Shown: one piece after another, positions 1-7,800 of the stretch
How the letters are laid out: each line of letters begins with the position of its first letter
Numbering within the stretch: the stretch's first letter is position 1
Source of the DNA: a virus
Reading direction: 5' to 3' (one strand)
IMG/VR virus record: IMGVR_UViG_3300015371_000215
Span: 1 to 21,652 of that record
Length of the DNA stretch: 21,652 nt
Position numbers and translations under genes: made by a program
Notes under the pieces: generated by a model
Told to the model about the DNA's origin: nothing
What the model saw: only the letters and a program-made list of their open reading frames with translations
Databases searched by the model: none

Positions 1-693
1 AAGGTCAACGTCGGCCGGATCACGGTCGGCGAAGGGGGGCACGCCCCCACCACCTCCTGGCTCGGGACAAAGGGCGCGATCGACCACTACGACAAGACCG
101 GCACCGTCGGTGCCTTTGTCCGTGCCTCCGACGGCAAGCACGGGATCTGGCTCTCGGGGGCAGTCCGCTCCGACTGCCCCGCCGAGAGAGTACGAGACAT
201 GGAAGCCAACCCACCCTCGGGTGATTGGCGCGAGGAGAACTACTCGCTCGAACTGTGCGCCGCGCTCTCCGTCCCCGTCGCCGGGTTCCCCGTCCCCCGC
301 TACGAGGCCTCGCTCGTCGCCTCCGGGAACGAGGAACGCGTCGTCGCGCTCGTCGCCGCTGGTTTCCACGAGCCAGTCCCATTCACCCGTGCGGAACAGC
401 GGCGTTTCGGTGCGCTGCTGATGCGGGCGCAGGAGCTGGTGCGCCCTTTCCCGACTGAGTGGGACGACGGCTTCGCAACGATCCCAGCGAAGGAACGTCG
501 TCGTGCGGCCGGTGCCGGGCAGGCGCTCCCCGATGGCAGCTATCCGATCCGCAACTGCGCTGACGCACAAAACGCGATCCGCGCCCAGGGTCGTGCCCAG
601 ACACCCGCGAAGCGAATGCGGGTCAGGGCGCACATCCGCAAGCGCGTCAAGGCGCTTGGTTGCAAGGGAACGATGTTTGACGCATACCGGTGA
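1..693 (+). CDS. Capsid maturation protease-like protein (5' end outside window)
   Basis: The reading frame is open from the first base and ends at TGA 691-693, so the N-terminus is missing; the ATG at 199 is internal. The visible 230 residues contain an AIDHYDKTG segment, a KHGIWLSGAVR strand and a PPSGDWR motif followed by LELCAALSVPVAGFPVPR. I associate this combination with proteins annotated as capsid maturation proteases in actinobacteriophages; the match is from memory. The C-terminus (PIRNCADAQNAIRAQGRAQ and a basic HIRKRVKALG helix) looks like a small helical domain (DUF6582-like) often found at the end of phage head proteins. If the assignment holds, the protein processes the capsid precursor, including the scaffold-like part of the product encoded at 1441. 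I cannot identify catalytic residues with confidence. Its stop overlaps the next start (GTGA), so the two genes are translationally coupled. Confidence 0.6.
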   Translation, partial: KVNVGRITVGEGGHAPTTSWLGTKGAIDHYDKTGTVGAFVRASDGKHGIWLSGAVRSDCPAERVRDMEANPPSGDWREENYSLELCAALSVPVAGFPVPRYEASLVASGNEERVVALVAAGFHEPVPFTRAEQRRFGALLMRAQELVRPFPTEWDDGFATIPAKERRRAAGAGQALPDGSYPIRNCADAQNAIRAQGRAQTPAKRMRVRAHIRKRVKALGCKGTMFDAYR

Positions 694-1316
694 AGATCGG
701 CTACCGGGTTCAACATGCAGCGGGTCGGGAGAGTGCCCTTGACCCGCTGCTCCCACTTCTACCGCCAGCGGTAGAAGTGATCACAGACGAGGAGGCGGAG
801 AGCGACCCCAACCCGCTCCGCTGTTTCCTCCGCTGTCTTGCCAACCCAGGCCCAGGAGTCACCCACCTGTGTGTGCTCCAGGACGACGTCACCGTCTGCA
901 CCGACTTCGAGCGTCGTGTCGAGGACGCGGTCGCGGGACGTCCCGCCGACATCCTCTCGCTGTTCGTCGGTGGCCTGCATGGACGCACCCAGCGCGAGTT
1001 CCTTAGCGCGCTCAAGGCGGGCAACCCCTGGACACAGGTCTACTTCCGTGAGATCCACCACGTCGTCGCCACCGTCTGGCCGGTCACCCAGGCACAGGCC
1101 TTCCTCGACTGGTGGGAGACAAAGCCAAAGGTTCCCGGCCCCCGCGTGCAGCGCTCCGACGACGCCGTCGTTGGCTACTGGGCACGCCGCAAACAGATCC
1201 GTTTCTGGGCCACCGTTCCCTGCCTGGTCGAGCACCGCAACGAGCTTCCCTCAACGATCCGCCAGGCGAGCAGGTTTGGCGATAAGGGTCGTCGTGCAAT
1301 CAGCTTCTTAGGCTGA
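690..1316 (+). CDS. Glycosyltransferase-like protein between protease and capsid genes
   Basis: A 208-aa protein starts at GTG 690, overlapping the upstream TGA by three bases; no good Shine-Dalgarno precedes it, so coupling is likely. The sequence has the feel of a GT-A glycosyltransferase (GT2/GT25-like): an N-terminal strand (MKIGYRVQH), a hydrophobic strand ending in an acidic pair (LCVLQDDV, D65-D66) where a metal/nucleotide-sugar motif would sit, and a later region with HHVVATVWPV and a DDAVVGYWA segment typical of acceptor-side motifs. Such genes occur in phage structural operons and some modify virion proteins. Its position directly before the major capsid gene would suit capsid glycosylation (inference). 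The fold call rests on short motifs only; an unrelated phage protein of similar size remains possible. Confidence 0.5.
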   Translation: MKIGYRVQHAAGRESALDPLLPLLPPAVEVITDEEAESDPNPLRCFLRCLANPGPGVTHLCVLQDDVTVCTDFERRVEDAVAGRPADILSLFVGGLHGRTQREFLSALKAGNPWTQVYFREIHHVVATVWPVTQAQAFLDWWETKPKVPGPRVQRSDDAVVGYWARRKQIRFWATVPCLVEHRNELPSTIRQASRFGDKGRRAISFLG

Positions 1317-1327
1317 GGACTAGCTGC

Positions 1328-1374
1328 CCTCCGCCCAGCCTGCTATACCTCCGCCCAGCGGTAGGCGCTGGGCG
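1328..1374 (+). promoter_or_regulatory. Direct repeat and GC stem-loop in the leader of the capsid gene
   Basis: The 124-base gap between the glycosyltransferase-like gene and the capsid gene holds a 12-base direct repeat (CCTCCGCCCAGC at 1328-1339 and 1348-1359). The second copy forms the left arm of a perfect 9-bp stem (1352-1360 with 1366-1374, loop GTAGG). No U-tract follows, so it is not a classic intrinsic terminator. It may be a transcript boundary, an attenuator or an mRNA-stabilising element for the capsid message. TATACC at 1345-1350 resembles a -10 box but has no clear -35 partner. Confidence 0.4.
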
Positions 1375-1440
1375 TTCAGCCGTTAGCCGGGTCCAGGGGA
1401 CTCCAGGCGTGAATCGCATCACGTCAATAAGGAGTCTGAG

Positions 1441-3213
1441 ATGGACCCGCTGTTCCCGGATCTTCCCGAGGACCTCGCTGCGCTCAGTGACGAGGAACTC
1501 CAGGCGTTGCTCGACGAGCACGACGTCGCGCTCAGCAAGATCGAGCAGAACGACGAGGAGTACGTCGGTGGTCTGACCGCTGACGAGATCATCACCGGTC
1601 TCGAACTCGGCACCGAGCAGGTCAAGGCGATCCAGGCCGAGCAGAGCCTCCGGGTCGAGGCCGCAAAGGCGTTCGAGGCCCGCCGGGCCGAGCTGATCGC
1701 CGGGGTCCGCCCCGCCGAGCAGACCGAGGAGACGGCGGACGAGGTCGGCGAGGTACTTGCCGACGCGACCGACGACGTCGAAGAGGAAGTCAAGTCCGAG
1801 GACGAGGACGAGGACGAAGAGAAAGAGGAGAAGGACGAGGTCAAGGTCGAGGTCGAGAGCAAGGAAGAGCCTGCGCTCGTCACCGCCTCATCGCCTCCGC
1901 AGCCGCAGCCGCGCGTCATCTATCGTCGCCCGCCGCAGCCCGAGCCGGACCGCACCCCGGGTGAGGACACCCGTCGTGCCCAGCTCGTCGCCGCCGCTGG
2001 CGTCGATGGCGTCCGTGCGGGGGAGAAGCTCGATCACCTCGGCTTCGCCAAGGCCCTGATCGAGCACGTCTCGCGTCGCTCGCGCCCCGTCAAGCACGAG
2101 CACGGGGTCGAGGAGAAGCTGCTCGTCGCCTCGGTCGAGTACGACTTCCCCGAGGAGATGACGCTGATCGACGGCGATCACTCCGGCAACGCCCGCAAGC
2201 TACGCGAGGTCGGGAACCCGTTCCTCGGCCCCGAGGGACAGCAGGCACTGGTCGCCTCAGGTGGCCTCTGCGCCCCGCTGACCCCGTTCTACGACATCCC
2301 CGACTTGGCGGTCAACGACCGTCCCGTCAGGGACTCGCTGCCGTCGTTCCGGGCGGAGCGGGGTGGCGTCTCCGTCCCCTCGGTCTCCTACATCGGTGAC
2401 ATCACGACCGCGATCACCGTGATCGAGGAGTCCGCCGATGCACAGGGTGGCACCTTCGCGACAAAGTCCTGTCAGGACCAGACCTGCCCGACCTGGACGG
2501 ACGTCGCGATCGGGATCATCTCGCATTGCCGCGAGTACGGGAACCTCAACGCCCGCGCCTGGCCGGAAGGGATCGCACACGAGAACGCGATCACGATGGC
2601 CGCTCACGCACGGACGGCCGAGGCCCGCCTGCTCGATCGGATCAAGGCGCTCTCGATCAACGTGACCGGTGGCGCGGCAACGCTCAACGCGTGGTCGCAC
2701 CTCGTCTACGCGCTCACCCGCTCACGCGCCTCGATGCGCTACGTGCTGCGCCTGGAGCGGAACTTTACGCTCCGCGTGCTCGCACCCGAGTGGCTGCCCG
2801 ACCTCCTGATCACCGACCAGGTGTCGGCGCAGTTCGACCGCTTCATGGCCCTCGAAGAGGCGACCTCGACCCTGCGTCGCTACGGGATCGAGCCGACCTG
2901 GTACAAGGACACGCCCAGCACGGGAACCCCGCAGGGCTTCGCAGCCGAGACGGCGTCGGCAATCGACGACTTCCCGGACATCGCCCAGATCGCGCTGTTC
3001 CCGGCAGGCACGTTCCTCCATCTCGACGGCGGAACGCTGGAGCTGGGTCTTGTCCGCGACTCGACGCTCAACCAGACCAACGATTACCAGGTCTTCGGTG
3101 AGACGTTCGAGAACGTGGCACGGATCGGCCCGACCCAGGCAGCGCGCTGGCTCTCGGTCACGATCTGCCCGAACGGCCAGTTCCCGGCCCTCGGGACGGC
3201 AATCTCCTGCTAG
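1441..3213 (+). CDS. Major capsid protein with fused scaffold-like N-terminus
   Basis: A 590-aa protein with a strong AAGGAG Shine-Dalgarno (1429-1434) six bases before its ATG. Residues 1-100 are acidic and helical (coiled-coil-like, LSDEELQALLDEHD). Residues 111-143 are an almost unbroken Glu/Asp/Lys tract and 151-174 are Pro-rich (PPQPQP, RRPPQPEP), forming a flexible hinge. From about residue 180 onward the protein looks like an HK97-fold capsid subunit of the actinophage type: a helical lead-in, an LCAPLTPFYDIPDLAVNDRP segment, and a long domain with AITMAAHARTAEARLLDRI and LLITDQ. HK97-type capsid proteins often carry an N-terminal scaffolding delta domain that the maturation protease removes; the layout here fits that, with cleavage expected in or after the hinge (inference). 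No separate scaffold gene is visible. The own leader and strong ribosome site suit very high expression. Confidence 0.8.
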   Translation: MDPLFPDLPEDLAALSDEELQALLDEHDVALSKIEQNDEEYVGGLTADEIITGLELGTEQVKAIQAEQSLRVEAAKAFEARRAELIAGVRPAEQTEETADEVGEVLADATDDVEEEVKSEDEDEDEEKEEKDEVKVEVESKEEPALVTASSPPQPQPRVIYRRPPQPEPDRTPGEDTRRAQLVAAAGVDGVRAGEKLDHLGFAKALIEHVSRRSRPVKHEHGVEEKLLVASVEYDFPEEMTLIDGDHSGNARKLREVGNPFLGPEGQQALVASGGLCAPLTPFYDIPDLAVNDRPVRDSLPSFRAERGGVSVPSVSYIGDITTAITVIEESADAQGGTFATKSCQDQTCPTWTDVAIGIISHCREYGNLNARAWPEGIAHENAITMAAHARTAEARLLDRIKALSINVTGGAATLNAWSHLVYALTRSRASMRYVLRLERNFTLRVLAPEWLPDLLITDQVSAQFDRFMALEEATSTLRRYGIEPTWYKDTPSTGTPQGFAAETASAIDDFPDIAQIALFPAGTFLHLDGGTLELGLVRDSTLNQTNDYQVFGETFENVARIGPTQAARWLSVTICPNGQFPALGTAISC

Positions 3214-3253
3214 TTCGGGAGAGGAACACAGATCGTGCATCTGGCAACTGGAT

Positions 3254-3281
3254 CTCGGGAGGCGGGCAACCGCCTCCCGAG
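3254..3281 (+). terminator. 12-bp GC stem-loop with GCAA tetraloop after the capsid gene
   Basis: Bases 3254-3265 pair perfectly with 3270-3281, leaving the four-base loop GCAA, a GNRA tetraloop. The stem lies 40 bases after the capsid stop and 22 bases before the next start. No U-tract follows (CCTGCTT), so it could be an actinobacterial-type U-less terminator, a partial terminator giving more capsid than downstream message, or a 3'-end stabiliser. Confidence 0.55.
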
Positions 3282-3291
3282 CCTGCTTGAG

Positions 3292-3297
3292 AGGAGG
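3292..3297 (+). promoter_or_regulatory. Ribosome binding site selecting the GTG start at 3303
   Basis: AGGAGG lies five bases before GTG 3303 but 14 bases before the in-frame ATG 3312. The spacing favours GTG as the real start of the following gene. Confidence 0.6.
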
Positions 3298-3302
3298 GCG
3301 GC

Positions 3303-4139
3303 GTGAGCACCATGACGTTCGGCCCGCCGATCGTCCTCGACGACGGTCACCTTCCCGTCGCGCCGCCTCACTCACTGCTCAACACCCCCGGCGTTCTCAA
3401 GCCGCCGCCGGACGAGCATTGGCTGAGCGGGGCAACGGTCTATCCGTATCCGGAAGGACCGCCCGCAACGTGGGACCCCTGTTCAGCCGGGACCTTCCGT
3501 GAGAAGGAGGAAGGCTCGGGGGTCGATCTCAATTCGTTCGCGAGCTTCGTCGTCTACCTACCCATCACCTGCTCGTCGATGTCGATCGGTGATCCGGATG
3601 AGTTCATGCGTCGAGCAGAGATTGCGCTCGAAGCAACCGAATCATTCGCGATCGAACAACAGCTCTCCCAGGGAACAGCGATCCCGACCAACCCGTTCTT
3701 CGCGATGGCCGGGGTCGATCTACCAGCAGGAGCCGGGGCGGTCACCGCCGCGATCGGGCTTGCCTGGCTGGAGGAAGCGATCGGAGAAACAGGGAAGCAA
3801 GGGATGATCCACGCGACCCCCGGTCCGATCGCGCACTGGAACAACCTCGGGATCAGCCTGATCAACGGAGAGCTGATCAGCGCCAACGGCAACAGGGTTG
3901 TCTCCGGCGGTGGCTATGCCGGGGCGACACCGAGCGGAGGTGGGGCTGCCGCAGCAGGGCAGTCCTGGGCCTACGCGACCGGCCCAGTCGAAATCAGACA
4001 CTCAGCGGTCGCGATCCCCGACATCTCCGAAGTGCTCGATCGCTCGATCAACGAGGTCACGTTCCGCGCCGAGCGGTACGTGCTCGCGACATGGGACACG
4101 CATCCACATGCGGCCGTCCTCATCGACTGGGCGCCGTAA
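3303..4139 (+). CDS. Virion structural protein of uncertain role (possible second capsid-type protein)
   Basis: A 278-aa protein starts at GTG 3303. It sits between capsid and tail tube genes, so a virion role is likely. Visible features are a Pro-rich N-terminal arm, a VVYLPITCSS strand, a long helix (EFMRRAEIALEATESFAIEQQL), a second helix (AIGLAWLEEAIG), then MIHATPGPIAHW, a Gly-rich loop (VVSGGGYAGATPSGGG) and a closing strand pattern (YVLATWDTHPHAAVLIDWAP). A long spine-like helix, a helix/strand domain and a hydrophobic terminal strand are compatible with an HK97-like fold, so a minor capsid or vertex protein is possible, but a head-tail junction protein is equally open. I do not recognise a named family. 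The stop is followed by a strong Shine-Dalgarno for the tail tube gene. Confidence 0.6.
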   Translation: MSTMTFGPPIVLDDGHLPVAPPHSLLNTPGVLKPPPDEHWLSGATVYPYPEGPPATWDPCSAGTFREKEEGSGVDLNSFASFVVYLPITCSSMSIGDPDEFMRRAEIALEATESFAIEQQLSQGTAIPTNPFFAMAGVDLPAGAGAVTAAIGLAWLEEAIGETGKQGMIHATPGPIAHWNNLGISLINGELISANGNRVVSGGGYAGATPSGGGAAAAGQSWAYATGPVEIRHSAVAIPDISEVLDRSINEVTFRAERYVLATWDTHPHAAVLIDWAP

Positions 4140-4167
4140 TGGTGGCCGCGAAGGGAGGTAGACAGTA

Positions 4168-4827
4168 ATGGCAGTCAACTGCGGCGTCTCCTTCGGCGTC
4201 TGCGCTGTCCGTCTAACGGCGGTGGATGCGGCAGGAAACGTCACCGGCACGACTGACAACTCGTACGTGACCGACAACGTCACGTCGATCAGCCTGACTC
4301 CGAACATCGAGACAGGCGACACGTTCTCGCAGCGCAACGGCTGCGGCTGCTCGGTCGCTCGCTTCAAGGCGAACGACACCTTCAACTGGTTCGAGTTCTC
4401 GCTCGTCGACGCGGCACTCGAACCGGCGATGATGGCGCTCCTGCTTGGCACCCCGACGATCGAGGACGGGGCCGACATCGTCGGCCAGGCGTTCCTCGGT
4501 GCGCTGGAGTGCGGAGAGGACGAGCCTGCCGTCGCACTGGAGTTCTGGACGAAGCACATCGTCGGCTCAGGCCAGGACGGGACGTTCCCCTGGATCCATT
4601 GGGTCTTCCCGAAGACGGTCTGGCAGATGGGCGACAACACCTTCGAGGAGGGCATCGCCCTGCCGACGGTGAACGGCTTCTCCCGCACGAACACCCAGTG
4701 GGGCGACGGACCCTACGGCGACGGCCCGCCCGACGGGCAGGACATCGCCGAGGGTGGCTGGTGGAAGACGGACGTCGATCCGCCGACCGCCGCCTGCGAC
4801 TACCAGAACGTGACGCCGTCCAGCTAG
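4168..4827 (+). CDS. Major tail (tube) protein
   Basis: A 219-aa protein with AAGGGAGG (4151-4158) nine bases before ATG 4168. The C-terminal half contains IHWVFPKTVW, a TFEEGIALPT stretch, GFSRTN, WGDGPYGDG and a final AACDYQNVTP; this arrangement matches my recollection of actinobacteriophage major tail proteins, which end in a similar ACxYQxV motif. The N-terminal half is beta-rich with Cys-containing turns (NGCGCSVARF). It would polymerise into the tail tube around the tape measure protein. The strong ribosome site and the GC stem-loop just after the stop suit a highly expressed structural gene. In most siphoviruses this gene lies directly before the chaperone and tape measure; here the fibre block and connector genes come between. 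Confidence 0.65.
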   Translation: MAVNCGVSFGVCAVRLTAVDAAGNVTGTTDNSYVTDNVTSISLTPNIETGDTFSQRNGCGCSVARFKANDTFNWFEFSLVDAALEPAMMALLLGTPTIEDGADIVGQAFLGALECGEDEPAVALEFWTKHIVGSGQDGTFPWIHWVFPKTVWQMGDNTFEEGIALPTVNGFSRTNTQWGDGPYGDGPPDGQDIAEGGWWKTDVDPPTAACDYQNVTPSS

Positions 4828-4840
4828 GTCGGATGAAGCA

Positions 4841-4869
4841 GGGGGCGCTCCAGCGGACGGAGCGCCCCC
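4841..4869 (+). terminator. 11-bp GC stem-loop after the tail tube gene
   Basis: GGGGGCGCTCC (4841-4851) pairs perfectly with 4859-4869 around a seven-base loop. It starts 13 bases after the tail tube stop, in the same relative place as the stem-loop after the capsid gene. No U-tract follows. A terminator or partial terminator separating tail tube message from fibre message is likely. Confidence 0.55.
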
Positions 4870-4879
4870 CGAGCCGCTG

Positions 4880-4898
4880 AGAGGAGACGTCAGCCATA
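4880..4898 (+). promoter_or_regulatory. Shine-Dalgarno positioned for an ATA start codon
   Basis: AGAGGAG (4880-4886) is followed nine bases later by ATA at 4896-4898. No ATG, GTG or TTG occurs in the fibre frame between the upstream TGA (4878-4880) and GTG 5100, 68 codons further on. The Shine-Dalgarno therefore points to ATA as the initiation codon. Confidence 0.55.
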
Positions 4899-7800
4899 AC
4901 CGCGATCCTCTTTCCACGCAGGCTCGTCGAACTCAGGGATGTCGTTAGCGCAGGCATCCAGGCTGGGGATGTCCCGACCTATGACGGGGCATCGTTCACC
5001 TTTGGCCCCGGTGGCGGCGGTGGCGGCGGCTCCTTCAGCCTGGGCGTCTCGAACCTTGGCAACACGCTGGGGCAGACAGGGATCACCGGCTCCCGCGTTG
5101 TGCTCGCGGGCGGCAACGGGGTCACCCTCTCGCAGGCCACCGACCTCAACGGTGGCACCGTCACGATCTCGGGGATCACCCAGTCGCTCCAGACGCAGGG
5201 GCTGTTCAACCTCACTCTGAGCGGGAACACCTCGGGGGCGCCCCAGCTGGTCTCCTCTGGGACGCTCACTCTGGCCGGTGGCAGCAACATCACGCTGAGC
5301 CAGAACGGCAACACGATCACGATCATCGGTGACGCGGGTGGTTCGGCGACCGAGTCCTTCGAGTGGATCTACAACACCACCACTAGCGAACCACCTGGTA
5401 ATCAGCAGCTGCGTCTGAACAACGCGAACCAGGCGTTGGCGACGCAGATGTGGATCGACGACGACACCGCCGACGCCGTCGATGCCTCCCTCTGGATGGG
5501 ACTGCTGACGACTGGCTCCCGCATCGTCGTGCAGGACAAGAACGACGCGACGCGCTACGAGGTCTACCAGGTCACCTCGACTCCCACCGACGATGGCGGC
5601 TACTTCGACATCCCGGTCGCGTCGATCGCCTCCGGTGGGGCGCTGCTCGCAGGGCAGCGGGTCAGGGTCACGTTCGTCTTTGGCACCACCCAAGCGCCCC
5701 AGACCGCGATCAGCGGCATCGCCGCTAGCAACACCACCTATACCTCTGGCACGGTGACGATCAGCGGGGTCGGGGGCGGGATCACCGTCTCCTCCAACAC
5801 CGGGCAGAGGATCGACCTCTCGGTCGCTGCCCCGGTCGCACAGACCGGGACGCAGTTCAGCGCCGGGATCTCCGGTGGCAACACCTCGGGTCATTCGGGC
5901 ACCGTCGCCGGGCGGCTTGTCCTCGCGGGCGGCAACAACATCACCCTCAGCGGCTCAAGCAACGGGGCCTCCGAGTCGATCACGATCTCCGCCGCCAGCC
6001 AGACGGTACAGACCCAGAACCTCCACAACCTGACGCTCTCCGGAAACACGGCCGGGGCACTCGCGGCGATCTCCTCGGGGACACTCACCCTCGCGGGCGG
6101 AAACAACATCACCCTCTCGCAGGCGGGGAACGCCGTCACGATCTCGGGCGCAAACGTCGGTGGCGCGCAGACGGGGATCTCCTCGATCGCCGCCTCGAAC
6201 ACGACCTACACCTCGGGCCAGGTTGAGTTCACCGGCTCCGGGATCGTCACCGTCCGCTCTTCGGCAGGCCAGCGGGTCGTGATCGACGCCTCGCAGTCGG
6301 TGCAAACGCAGAGCCTGTTCTCGGCCGGGGCATCGAATCTTGGCAACACGCTTGGCGATACCGGCGTCACTGGCACGCGCCTGGTCTTTGCCGGGATCAA
6401 CAACATCACTCTCTCGCAGAGCACCAATACGGCGGGTGGGACGGTCACGATCTCTGGCCCCTCGGTGGCCGGGGCACAGACAGGCATCTCTGGGATCGCC
6501 AACAGCCAGACGACGTACACGTCGGGCACGGTCTCGCTCAGCGAGCTGGGCGCAATCACCATTCGCTCTACCACCGGGAATCAGTTCCAGCTCTCCGTTG
6601 CTCCGCAGAGCGTGCAGCCCGAGACACAGACCTTCATCGGCGGGATCAGCGCCTCGGACACTCTCTACACCTCCGGCACCGTACGGATCACGGGGGCGGG
6701 CAACATCACCGTCGCCTCCGACACCGGCCAGCGAGTGGTCATCAGCGGCAGCCAGTCGGTTCAGCCCGAGACGCAGACTTTCCTGGGCGGGATCCGCAAC
6801 TCGGAGACGACGTACACCAGCGGCACCGTCAACCTCAGCGGCCTCGCGAACATCACGGTGCGCTCTACCACCGGGAACGCGTTCCAGCTCTCCGTCGCCG
6901 CCCAGAGCGTACAGCCGGAAACACAGACCTTTGTCGCTGGTCTCGCCGCCAGCGACACCACCTACACCAGCGGCACCGTCCGCCTCACCGGGGTCGGCGG
7001 GGGGGTCACGGTCAGCTCGAACACGGGGCAGCGGATCGACATCTCCGTTGCCGCGCCCGTCGCGCAAACCGTGCAGACCCAGAATCTGCACAACGTCACC
7101 CTGAGCGGAAACACCGCCGGGGTGCTGGCCCAGATTTCCAGCGGCACGATGACCCTGGCGGGCGGCAACAACATCACCGTCAGCCAGAACGGCAATGCGG
7201 TCACCATCTCGGGGCCGAACGTCGGCGGCGCGCAGACCGGCATCTCCGCGATCGCGAACAGCGAGACGACCTACACGTCCGGCTCGATCACGCTCTCCGA
7301 ACTCGGCGCGATCACGATCCGCTCGACGACGGGGCAGCGCTTCCAGTTCAGCGTCGACCCGCAGAGCAACCAATCGCTCGGCATGTACGCGGTCGGCAAC
7401 ACCACCGGGGAGTCCTCCTCGACGACCCGGGATGCGCGCACCGTCAGCCTGCGCGGCGACGGGATCGTCTCCGTTGGCTACTCGAACGGCTCGGTTCGGA
7501 TCAGCGCCAGCCAGAGCGTGCAGCCCGAGACGCAAACGTTCATTGCGGGCGTGATCGCCTCCGACACCACGTACACCTCCGGCTCGGTGCGCTTCACCGG
7601 GGTTGGCGGCGGGATCACCGTCAGCTCGAACACGGGCCAGCGCGTCGACCTCAGCGTCGCCGCGCAGACGGTGCAGCCGGGGATCCAGCATCTCGTCGTC
7701 TCCAACACCACCTTCTCCTCCGGCACCGTCAGCCTGTCCGGCTTTGGCGATGTGACGGTCAACACCGCCGCCAACATCATCCGGGTCAGCGCTCCCGTGC

